Below, in pieces: positions 7,230 through 12,771 of a DNA stretch of 14,969 bases. Position numbers and translations under genes: made by a program. The notes beneath the pieces are model-generated. The model was not told where the DNA came from and ran no database searches. It saw only the letters and a list, made by a program, of their open reading frames with translations. Within the stretch, counting starts at the first letter, position 1. Every line of letters begins with the position of its first letter. This stretch comes from JANLSE01 sp031362265 (lineage in GTDB: Bacteria; Chloroflexota; Chloroflexia; Chloroflexales; Roseiflexaceae), in the NCBI GenBank assembly GCA_031362265.1, contig JANLSE010000157.1, positions 1 through 14,969 on the forward strand, in the 5' to 3' direction.

Positions 7230-8141
7230 TTATAAGCCAGCCCACATCCCAACTCGTGCGGAAAATGCGGCAAGCCCACCCTGCTCAACCGGCTGTGCAA
7301 GCAATTCCATCGCCTCACGTAGCGCAGCCAACTGGCCAGGGCTTGGGATGTTTGGCGTCATCGTCAGCACGGCCCGCAATAAGCCTACCAATGCCGGAGC
7401 CAGATCTGCCGCATCCGCAGTTGCTTGGCAATCGCCAAGATCTGTGTCGAACTGAGTACGCGCCGCGCCCCAATCCACAACGCCTGGCATCTGCTCAAGA
7501 ATGTCTATCAGCCGCTGCATGCGAGCAAGCGCCGCGATTCGTGTACTAGGCATAGCGCCAGGAAACGAATTCGCCTGGGATGTACGCTTAGCCCATGTAT
7601 CATCAGCGACATCCGCTTGCGGCGGTGTTGTGCTTGTGGCACGTGCATATGGTGATACCGATACAGGCATTGTTTCGGCATTGGGATCGCCCAGGAAGGT
7701 AAGAATGCGCGGAAGCGCTGCGCGTAGCATAATATCGATTTCAGTTGCATATGTTAACCAAGCTGCCATTGCCATCTTAAAGGGATCCGGAATATCGCGA
7801 GCACGCCCAGCCAAATCGCCCAGAATCTGAATGCGCTCGGCTGTGTTCGGAAAGCGGGCGCGCGCAACTCGTGCAGTACCACTATCGACAGCAATCATCA
7901 ATGCGGCACTCTCGGCGATCTCATCAGTCAATGAGCGCGCCACATGCTCATTGATGTCCAACCCCATCTGATCCATCGATGAGATTGCATCACCAGTTGG
8001 GGAATCACCATCGTGGCCAAGAATGCCTGCAGACGCTACCTGATATGGCAATGTACGCTGTTCAAGAATCCGCGCAAGAATTGCAGCTGTCATTGGCGCA
8101 CGGCCAGTATCAGCGGCCCCAAGAATGAGGATGGTAGGCAT
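7230..8141 (-). CDS. Catalytically dead low-molecular-weight tyrosine phosphatase homologue with C-terminal helical domain
   Basis: Protein of 303 aa. ATG 8141 is chosen: TAGGAG lies 7 nt upstream, whereas the longer frame to 8369 would translate the repeat spacer. Residues 1-150 follow the LMW-PTP fold: MPTILILGAADTGRAPMTAAIL corresponds to the family start xVLFVCxGNxCRSPMAEAI, then VASAGI (36-41), GLDINEHVARSLT (60-72) and the general-acid loop IPDPF with Asp119. The P-loop cysteine (C-x5-R) is Gly8 while Arg14 is kept, so the covalent phosphocysteine cannot form. It is most likely a phosphate or phosphoprotein binder, or has some other role (inference). A linker (about 155-190) leads to about 110 residues of helix-rich sequence with no recognised family. 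The following same-strand gene is the AAA ATPase, a possible partner. Confidence 0.8.
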   Translation of the reverse strand: MPTILILGAADTGRAPMTAAILARILEQRTLPYQVASAGILGHDGDSPTGDAISSMDQMGLDINEHVARSLTDEIAESAALMIAVDSGTARVARARFPNTAERIQILGDLAGRARDIPDPFKMAMAAWLTYATEIDIMLRAALPRILTFLGDPNAETMPVSVSPYARATSTTPPQADVADDTWAKRTSQANSFPGAMPSTRIAALARMQRLIDILEQMPGVVDWGAARTQFDTDLGDCQATADAADLAPALVGLLRAVLTMTPNIPSPGQLAALREAMELLAQPVEQGGLAAFSARVGMWAGL

Positions 8142-8164
8142 AGGTATACTCCTACGGGAAAAAC

Positions 8165-8275
8165 TACGGAACCAAGAATTGCCCAGAGGGCACCCAAACC
8201 ATCGTACGGAACCGCAGAACAAGAAACCAAAGAACCAAGAACCAAAGAACCAAAAATTGCCCAGAGGGCAGCTAA
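8165..8275. repeat. AACCAAGAACC-type simple repeat with a duplicated 16-mer
   Basis: The 16-mer AATTGCCCAGAGGGCA occurs at 8177-8192 and 8255-8270; each copy holds a small palindrome TGCCC-AGA-GGGCA. Between them lie ACGGAACC repeats (8166-8173 and 8215-8222) and a run of AACCAAAGAACC units (about 8225-8254). It lies in the divergent spacer between the pseudo-phosphatase and the AlbA_2 gene. No gene is expected here although several frames stay open. Confidence 0.8.
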
Positions 8276-8282
8276 ACCAAGC

Positions 8283-8361
8283 CCTTTGCGCCTTTGCGCC
8301 TTTGCGCCTTTGCGCTCTTGCGCTCTTGCGCTCCTGCGTTCCTGCGTTCCTGCGTTCTGCG
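8283..8361. repeat. Tandem octamer array (YYYYTGCG, nine units plus a short one)
   Basis: A strict 8-bp period: CCTTTGCG x4 (8283-8314), CTCTTGCG x2 (8315-8330), CTCCTGCG x1 (8331-8338), TTCCTGCG x2 (8339-8354), then a 7-nt TTCTGCG. The TGCG half is invariant and the pyrimidine half changes stepwise, as in an array that grew by local duplication with drift. It keeps reading frames open on both strands, producing false N-terminal extensions for both flanking genes. Confidence 0.92.
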
Positions 8362-8402
8362 CTCCCCATGATACTCCCATTTTCCGATCAACAAATCTGT
8401 GC

Positions 8403-8408
8403 TACAAT
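8403..8408 (+). promoter_or_regulatory. -10 box placed for a leaderless mRNA
   Basis: TACAAT ends 6 nt before ATG 8415, so transcription should start at or within a base or two of the A of the start codon. The -35 position (TTTTCC, 8380-8385, 17-nt spacer) is weak. No Shine-Dalgarno is possible in such a message. Confidence 0.5.
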
Positions 8409-8414
8409 CAGCAT

Positions 8415-9830
8415 ATGATCGAGAACCTACTCGCACAACCGGATGGCCCACAACTCGCGACTATTCGCGGGGTATTCAAGCCCGATGATCTTGCGGAAAC
8501 GCTTGCTGCTTTTGCGAATGCTCAGGGCGGCACACTTTTGATTGGCGTTGGGCGTGGGCGCAAACTTGAAGGGGTAGTGGATCCAAGCCTTGTGTTAGCA
8601 GCAGTACTGGACGCTGGTATGGCTTGTGCTCCTCCACTGCTGCTGCCAATTCCAGAAGTTGTAAAATACGCTGGCGTAACACTCCTGCTTGTGACGATCC
8701 CATCCGGTATGCCTCATGTCTATAGTGTACGCGGTAAGTACCTGCGGCGTGAAGGTTCTACTGATCAGCCCATTCTCCCTGATGCCTTACGCCGATTATT
8801 ACTTGAGCGTGGCGCAACAAGCTGGGAACGCCTCACGCCAAATCATGGGCGCACAGAAGATCTCGATCCACAAAAAATCGCTACCTATACTCGTCGGATT
8901 GGCCCGACGGCAGAAAGCGATCCACATGCGTTCCTCGTTCGCCGTGGTTGCCTGCTTCCGATCACAACGGAGCCTCATTCACTTATGGATGCGCCAGCAT
9001 CGTTCACTCCCACGAATGCAGGATTGCTCCTATTTGCCCGTGATGTGGAGCGCTTCTTTCCACAGTGTGAGATGACGCTGATTCGTTACCGTGGCCGCGA
9101 AATGAGCGATGAGTTTATTCGCGAGGATGTGCGCGATACTCTGGTTGAAGGCATTCGGCGCGCCGAGCTTTGGCTCTCGGAGCATATGCGCCGCGGCAGT
9201 CGTATGATTAGCGATAGTGGCGGTTTCGAGCGCCAGGATTGGATCCAGCTGCCACTTGCGGCAGTGCGTGAGGTATTGGTGAATGCCGTCGCTCATCGCG
9301 ATTATAGTGTGCGTGGCGAAGGCATTCGTGTAGCGCTGTATGGCGACAGGCTCGAATGCTATTCACCTGGCCGACTCCCAGGCCATGTTACGCTCCAAAA
9401 CCTGGTTGCCGAGCGCTTCAGTCGCAATGAAACTCTGGTGCAAGTCTTGGCCGATTATGGGCTGATTGAGCGGCTTGGATATGGAATCGATCGTGTCCTA
9501 CGCCAGATGGCCGATGCTGGTCTGCCGCCTCCTGAATTCCGTGAAACCGCCGCAGGGTTTCTGGTGACACTACGCGGCCACACTGGCGATGATCGCGCCG
9601 ATGCGGGTGGTGTCGATACAAGCGAGTGGCGTCGGCAGGGTCTCAACGAACGCCAGATCACTGCGCTTCTGCATTTGGTCGAACAACGCCGTATTACCAA
9701 CCGCGACATGCAGGATCTCGCACCAGATGTCTCTAGTGAGACACTCCGCCGCGATCTGGCAGATCTTGTCGAACGTGGGCTGTTGCTCCGTGTAGGTGAT
9801 AAGCGCGGCGCATATTATATCCTCAAGTGA
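8415..9830 (+). CDS. AlbA_2 (Schlafen-like) / GHKL-like ATP-binding transcriptional regulator
   Basis: Protein of 471 aa resembling COG2865-type predicted regulators. Residues about 15-125 form the AlbA_2/Schlafen AAA_4 domain, with LAETLAAFANAQGGTLLIGVGRGRKLEGV at 26-54 and KYLRREGSTDQ at 108-118. Residues about 240-385 form the C-terminal HATPase-like domain, with REVLVNAVAHRDYS (285-298, N-box like), YSPGRLPG (316-323) and LGYGIDRVLRQM (354-365). A winged helix follows at about 405-471 (NERQITALLHL, then SSETLRRDLADLVERGLL), of the DeoR-like kind that binds DNA. The start at 8415 fits the promoter and family N-terminus. The usual acidic ESxxxEFK opening of AlbA_2 is not visible before the FKPDDLAE helix, so any Schlafen-type nuclease activity is doubtful. 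It diverges from the pseudo-phosphatase across a repeat-filled spacer. Confidence 0.87.
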   Translation: MIENLLAQPDGPQLATIRGVFKPDDLAETLAAFANAQGGTLLIGVGRGRKLEGVVDPSLVLAAVLDAGMACAPPLLLPIPEVVKYAGVTLLLVTIPSGMPHVYSVRGKYLRREGSTDQPILPDALRRLLLERGATSWERLTPNHGRTEDLDPQKIATYTRRIGPTAESDPHAFLVRRGCLLPITTEPHSLMDAPASFTPTNAGLLLFARDVERFFPQCEMTLIRYRGREMSDEFIREDVRDTLVEGIRRAELWLSEHMRRGSRMISDSGGFERQDWIQLPLAAVREVLVNAVAHRDYSVRGEGIRVALYGDRLECYSPGRLPGHVTLQNLVAERFSRNETLVQVLADYGLIERLGYGIDRVLRQMADAGLPPPEFRETAAGFLVTLRGHTGDDRADAGGVDTSEWRRQGLNERQITALLHLVEQRRITNRDMQDLAPDVSSETLRRDLADLVERGLLLRVGDKRGAYYILK

Positions 9831-9942
9831 CGCTCCATCCGCACTACCATCGAGCGCTTTCCATAAACGCTATCAACCTGTGTCCTACGCTTGGCACCAT
9901 TGCGTTTAGGTGATTCTATTGCTACCCGCGCCATATCACTAC

Positions 9943-9971
9943 TTGCGCAACCGGCCAACCTCCGCTATAAT
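9943..9971 (+). promoter_or_regulatory. Sigma-70 promoter of the L25 gene
   Basis: TTGCGC (9943-9948), exactly 17 nt, TATAAT (9966-9971). Transcription near 9978 gives a leader of about 66 nt ending in AAGGAG, 7 nt before ATG 10044. The preceding stretch 9831-9942, after the regulator gene, shows no gene and no clear terminator. Confidence 0.75.
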
Positions 9972-10043
9972 TCGCGATTCGGAGCTATGGCAGTGCCCTT
10001 AGCCCATGTGCGAAGGTAGCTTAGCCAATAAAGGAGTTTGTTC

Positions 10044-10676
10044 ATGGCGGATAGTATCAAGGTATCCCTTCAGAAACGTACCATTATGGGGAAGAAACTC
10101 AGGGATCTCCGTAAATCAGGTATATTGCCAGCAACAGTGTATGGCAAAGGCGTTGGGCCATTTACGGTTCAGCTGCCCCAGAAAGCATTTGTTGATCTGA
10201 TTCGCAAAGCAGGCCGCACACGGTTAGTTGAGCTGGAAATTCCAGGTGAAGCTGTGGTCTCGGCATTTGTGCATACACTTCAGCGCCATCCGGTTACCCG
10301 TGATGTTATTCATGTTGATTTTCACGCGGTTGATCTCAAGGTGGAAGTGCGTATCTCGGTGCCAATCCATCTTACCGGCTCGTCAATTCTTGTCTCACTC
10401 GGTGATGCAGTCCTCAATCAGGCAATGATGTCGATTGAAGTTATTGCTCTGCCGACGGCCCTGCCTTCAGCAATTGAAGTTGATATCAGCGGGCTGGATG
10501 AACTGGACAAAAATATTCATGTGAGTGATCTTGTGGCACCTGCAGGCGCTACATTTGCTGCTCACGATGAAGATTTAGTGGTGAACTTGACACCAGCACG
10601 CGCCGAAGAGGTTGTTGAGGAAGAGGCTTCGGTCGAGCCAGAACTCATCCGCGAGAAGCGCGAAGAAGAAGAATAG
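10044..10676 (+). CDS. rplY: Ribosomal protein bL25, TL5/CTC long form
   Basis: 5S rRNA-binding large-subunit protein of 210 aa, the length of Thermus TL5 and Bacillus Ctc rather than the 94-aa E. coli form. ATG 10044 has AAGGAG 7 nt upstream; an in-frame TTG at 10038 is too close to that site. Residues 1-93 are the L25 beta-barrel, with KLRDLRKSGILPATVYGKG (18-36) and the RNA-contact segment LQRHPVTRDVIHVDFHAV (79-96). Residues about 97-183 are the TL5 C-terminal domain (EVRISVPIHLTG, then LPSAIEVDISGLD and GATFAAHDEDLVVNL). The tail 186-210 is strongly acidic (EEVVEEEASVEPE and a final EEEE). The gene is monocistronic, with its own promoter and terminator. In many bacteria it sits beside pth or prs; neither is present here. 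Confidence 0.95.
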   Translation: MADSIKVSLQKRTIMGKKLRDLRKSGILPATVYGKGVGPFTVQLPQKAFVDLIRKAGRTRLVELEIPGEAVVSAFVHTLQRHPVTRDVIHVDFHAVDLKVEVRISVPIHLTGSSILVSLGDAVLNQAMMSIEVIALPTALPSAIEVDISGLDELDKNIHVSDLVAPAGATFAAHDEDLVVNLTPARAEEVVEEEASVEPELIREKREEEE

Positions 10677-10700
10677 CCAACAGCTGTTCAGTATGAAACA

Positions 10701-10726
10701 AAGCCCTCGCCAATTGGTGAGGGCTT
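10701..10726 (+). terminator. Intrinsic terminator of the L25 gene
   Basis: AAGCCCTCGCC (10701-10711), AATT, GGTGAGGGCTT (10716-10726): an 11-bp stem, 24 nt after the stop. The only non-Watson-Crick pair is G-U in plus-strand RNA (it would be C-A on the minus strand), which fits use on the plus strand. A partly T-rich tail (TCTGTATT) follows. Confidence 0.8.
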
Positions 10727-10768
10727 CTGTATTAAAACAGATACAATGGTTTTAGTATTCAAGATACG

Positions 10769-10799
10769 AAAAAGCCCTCGCTATGAAGCGAGAGCCTTT
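10769..10799 (-). terminator. Intrinsic terminator of the minus-strand small transcript
   Basis: On the minus strand, 10799-10787 (AAAGGCTCTCGCT) pairs with 10782-10770 (AGCGAGGGCTTTT) over 13 positions, and the stem runs into five T. Two positions are G-U in minus-strand RNA but would be C-A mismatches on the plus strand, so the structure belongs to minus-strand transcription. It faces the L25 terminator. Confidence 0.75.
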
Positions 10800-10830
10800 C
10801 GATTGGAGAAGGGTATCACCACTGGCAAAA

Positions 10831-10875
10831 CTAGAGAGCCTTGCCTGCGGTGATACCCATACGCTCATTACTCAT
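10831..10875 (-). CDS. Tiny ORF, 14-aa peptide MSNERMGITAGKAL
   Basis: ATG at 10875 and TAG at 10833-10831. The 12-nt AAAGGAGGTGAT at 10891-10880 is complementary to the usual 16S 3' end, and its GGAGG core lies 8 nt before the ATG: the best ribosome site in the window. It lies inside the small transcript described at 10769-10924; codons 6-9 form the central arm of its hairpins. The peptide has no transmembrane segment and no Cys, and no run of one amino acid typical of biosynthetic attenuators. Function unknown; it may be a regulatory leader-type peptide or only a ribosome-loading device. Confidence 0.5.
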   Translation of the reverse strand: MSNERMGITAGKAL

Positions 10876-10930
10876 GGGCATCACCTCCTTTGCGCCTATT
10901 CGGCAGTGCTATATTGTCTCCCACACCGAT

Positions 10931-10959
10931 ACTATACCGAATTCTGGCACTAATGTCAA
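10931..10959 (-). promoter_or_regulatory. Consensus sigma-70 promoter of the small transcript
   Basis: Minus strand TTGACA (10959-10954), exactly 17 nt, TATAGT (10936-10931). This is the strongest promoter in the window. Its -35 lies only 5 nt past the stop codon of the upstream minus-strand gene (10965). Predicted transcription start is near 10924. Confidence 0.8.
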
Positions 10960-10964
10960 TAGGG

Positions 10965-11843
10965 CTAACGATTGATCAGAATAACAATTGGCAAACCTGC
11001 AAACGAATCAATCGCCTCATTCAATTCACCGCTCACTAAGAACATACCGGTAGATGAACCTCCATCCAGGTTCAATGCGCGATCAATCTGAAGATCACTG
11101 GCGATCAGCCAGTTCTCTATCTCACTAAGCGTAAACATGCTGCTTGGCGCAACAATAAACAGCAATCGCCCCTGCTGATCAAATGCAACGACCGTACGGC
11201 GCGCCCGTTTACCATCCTCTTGGAGATTAGCGCCCACACCACTTGGGAAGATCAACATCGGAGCCGATTGAGTTGCCTGGACAATTGATTCTGCCGCATC
11301 GTATGGTGTATCCCGCAGTGGGCGTAGCTCTATTGCGCCATCCGCATGAATCGCCAACATCCCCCCAAAACCTTCGTAACTGGCGCCACTAACAACACCA
11401 TCACTAATGACGAGTGCAGTACTCTGATGTTCCGCATCGAAATATCCAGCATTGACAGCTAGAAGTGGTTGTTCGGCTGCAAACCAAGCCCGTAGCGCAA
11501 TCGGTCGATCTGGGCGATAGCCAACACGTATATGCACCTGCTGCGGATCCAATCGAACAACCACAACAGGGCCCCGCAGGTTTTCAGCGACAGTTGCATA
11601 TATGCGGCGCAACTCAACCCCAGGGTCGCCAGCGATCCAGCCCGTATCATTGGGTTGCGCTGTTGACTCTGGTACCGCTTCATCAACCAAAACCGGCGTC
11701 TTCACGCGAGTCGGGAGCAGTGTTGGCAGCGGATTATCTGGCGTGTTTAAGGGAGCAGTGCCACCAGCACATCCAGTGAAGAAGATTATGGCCAGCATAC
11801 CACACAGCAACCGGAAGCAATTCTGTGTTCGCGGAACATCCAT
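10965..11843 (-). CDS. Lipoprotein with phosphodiester glycosidase (NAGPA) domain
   Basis: Protein of 292 aa, exported and lipid-anchored: hydrophobic LLCGMLAIIFF then TGC with lipobox Cys25, followed by a Pro/Thr-rich linker (about 30-65). The remaining 225 residues match the NAGPA/phosphodiester glycosidase domain (Pfam PF09992), named after the lysosomal enzyme that uncovers mannose-6-phosphate. Seen are LLAVNAGYFD (127-136), DGAIELRP (168-175), RRTVVAFDQQGRL (215-227) and ALNLDGGSSTGMFL (256-269), the family signatures. In bacteria these proteins act at the envelope on sugar phosphodiesters or polysaccharide; the substrate here is unknown. ATG 11843 is used; AAGGAGAGG lies 10-13 nt upstream, a slightly long spacing. 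Promoter candidate TGG-TATGAT at 11881-11876. It diverges from the PPOX gene at 11993. Confidence 0.87.
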   Translation of the reverse strand: MDVPRTQNCFRLLCGMLAIIFFTGCAGGTAPLNTPDNPLPTLLPTRVKTPVLVDEAVPESTAQPNDTGWIAGDPGVELRRIYATVAENLRGPVVVVRLDPQQVHIRVGYRPDRPIALRAWFAAEQPLLAVNAGYFDAEHQSTALVISDGVVSGASYEGFGGMLAIHADGAIELRPLRDTPYDAAESIVQATQSAPMLIFPSGVGANLQEDGKRARRTVVAFDQQGRLLFIVAPSSMFTLSEIENWLIASDLQIDRALNLDGGSSTGMFLVSGELNEAIDSFAGLPIVILINR

Positions 11844-11875
11844 GCTTAGCGCGCCTCTCCTTTACATGTGCTGGC

Positions 11876-11881
11876 ATCATA
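11876..11881 (-). promoter_or_regulatory. Extended -10 box of the NAGPA-domain gene
   Basis: Minus strand TATGAT preceded by TGG, the extended -10 pattern, with no clear -35. The start would be near 11869, about 26 nt ahead of the ATG and just ahead of the AAGGAG ribosome site. Confidence 0.45.
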
Positions 11882-11978
11882 CCATACTGCATGAGCCTGA
11901 CTGCATGTGTCTGATTTGCTCCAATTCAGAATCCCGAACAATCTGCACCGGCTCTGCATGAAGCATACTCACATGCGC

Positions 11979-11984
11979 TATACT
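11979..11984 (+). promoter_or_regulatory. -10 box close to the start codon of the PPOX gene
   Basis: TATACT ends 8 nt before ATG 11993, leaving at most a 0-3 nt leader; no Shine-Dalgarno is present. The -35 is not convincing. The 149-bp spacer holds this box and the divergent one at 11881-11876. Confidence 0.45.
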
Positions 11985-11992
11985 AAATCGAT

Positions 11993-12424
11993 ATGAAGCC
12001 ACAAGAACCCTGGGAACACGAGCTTATCCAAGCACAACGGATCGCGCACTTAGCAACGATTGGTACAGATATGCAGCCAGCGGTGGTGCCGGTTGTGTAT
12101 GCCTACGATGGCGAGCGCTTCTTTACACCACTCGATGGCAAACCCAAGCGCGTTGCGCTCACCAAATTACGGCGTGTACGCGATATTACCGCAAATCCAC
12201 AGGTAGCACTCGTGATCGATCACTATGCTGAGGATTGGAGTCGGCTTGCGTGGCTTCAGGTGCGCGGGATGGCCGCTATCCTAGACACAGGCCCAATCTA
12301 TGAAAAAGGGATAATCCTACTTGCAGAACGCTACCCACAATATGCCACAGTAGCACTTACTGGCCTACCAGTGATTGTGATAGAACCAAGCGTGATTCGC
12401 AGTTGGCGAGCCTCAGCATCGTAA
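11993..12424 (+). CDS. PPOX-class probable F420-dependent protein, Rv0121 family
   Basis: Small split-barrel flavin/deazaflavin-binding protein of 143 aa, full length for the family (TIGR03668-like). It shows RIAHLATIGTDMQPAVVPVVYAYDG (16-40), LDGKPKR (47-53), the run IDHYAEDWSRLAWLQVRG (75-92) that is the subfamily signature, and LLAERYPQYA (109-118). Family members use F420 or FMN as cofactor, bound at a dimer interface; substrates are mostly unknown. F420 use implies the host makes F420, which is known in Chloroflexota, but no F420 biosynthesis gene is in the window. The start ATG 11993 is fixed by the close -10 box and the family N-terminus. It converges on the 70-aa gene at 12454. Confidence 0.85.
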   Translation: MKPQEPWEHELIQAQRIAHLATIGTDMQPAVVPVVYAYDGERFFTPLDGKPKRVALTKLRRVRDITANPQVALVIDHYAEDWSRLAWLQVRGMAAILDTGPIYEKGIILLAERYPQYATVALTGLPVIVIEPSVIRSWRASAS

Positions 12425-12453
12425 TATTGGCGCATTCCTATTTTGCGCAGATT

Positions 12454-12666
12454 CTAGTCGTTCACCTCCGTCCAGCTCTGGCGGATATCCTCGAACAATC
12501 TTCCATAGCGCCCTAAGCGCTCAACAACCTCGGCAATTGCCTGCATATCCTTTTTACGGCCAGCCCCCTTAAGTTCGGCTTGCAATTGCGCAAGGATCTC
12601 GTGTGCCTCAGCGAATTTCTGCTCGACTTCTAGTAGCTGATCTGTCCACACATCAATTGATTCCAT
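12454..12666 (-). CDS. Small coiled-coil protein of unknown function
   Basis: A 70-aa protein. ATG 12666 has AAAGGAG about 7 nt upstream, which settles the start; the frame extends upstream to 12750 but without a ribosome site. Almost all of it is predicted helix with heptad-like hydrophobic spacing (WTDQLLEVEQKFAEAHEILA, then MQAIAEVVERLGRYGRLFED), broken near GAGRKKD at about 35-41, so a helical hairpin is likely. It is soluble, without cysteine or a signal peptide. No family is recognised. It is divergent from the metallophosphoesterase gene; a TATCAT box preceded by TGG, at about 12715-12710 on the minus strand, could be its promoter. Confidence 0.7.
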   Translation of the reverse strand: MESIDVWTDQLLEVEQKFAEAHEILAQLQAELKGAGRKKDMQAIAEVVERLGRYGRLFEDIRQSWTEVND

Positions 12667-12759
12667 TCTAGGCTCCTTTTCACATGTAAGAAATTGCTCA
12701 CTGTCTCCATGATACCAGAAAATATGTGCGATGTGGCAATTTAGACTCAATCAATATGG

Positions 12760-12765
12760 TATACT
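12760..12765 (+). promoter_or_regulatory. Extended -10 box for a leaderless metallophosphoesterase mRNA
   Basis: TGG-TATACT (12757-12765) ends 6 nt before ATG 12772, so the transcript should begin at the start codon. The extended TGn element makes up for the lack of a good -35. Confidence 0.5.
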
Positions 12766-12771
12766 TCAGGT

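Larger units (their letters stand above)
10769..10924 (-). ncRNA. Stand-alone structured small transcript carrying a 14-codon ORF
   Basis: Predicted unit of about 155 nt from the promoter at 10959-10931 to the terminator at 10799-10769. It has a 48-nt leader, an extended Shine-Dalgarno, a tiny ORF and three competing elements read on the minus strand: A (10885-10874, covering ribosome site and start codon), B (10860-10849, codons 6-9) and C (10820-10811). A:B can form 12 pairs with one G-U; B:C can form 10 perfect pairs extended by G-U, C-G and, after one mismatch, five more (10845-10841 with 10828-10824). A and C therefore compete for B. A 9-mer, GAGAGCCTT on the plus strand, occurs both at the ORF end (10834-10842) and in the terminator arm (10790-10798), giving a possible second switch. 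No gene follows on this strand, so it acts alone. No known RNA family is recognised. Confidence 0.55.

Noticed and set aside
8165..8361. CRISPR-like array
   Set aside because: Units are 8 bp and directly adjacent, with no unique spacers of constant length and no cas genes.
8142..8369. N-terminal extension of the pseudo-phosphatase through the repeats
   Set aside because: The translation is repeat-derived (Arg/Lys/Ala then Trp/Phe/Gly runs), and a good ribosome site precedes ATG 8141, where the LMW-PTP fold starts.
8013..8414. Upstream in-frame extension of the AlbA_2-regulator frame (about 134 codons)
   Set aside because: It runs antisense to the pseudo-phosphatase start and through the octamer array, which keeps all frames open. 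The promoter at 8403-8408 lies inside it and the family N-terminus begins at 8415.
9831..9942. Terminator or small gene after the AlbA_2 regulator
   Set aside because: Only a 7-bp TAAACGC/GCGTTTA inverted repeat with a loop over 30 nt was found; no ORF with a ribosome site.
12425..12453. Terminator between the convergent PPOX and 70-aa genes
   Set aside because: Only a 5-bp GCGCA/TGCGC stem (12430-12434 with 12444-12448) is present, too weak to call.
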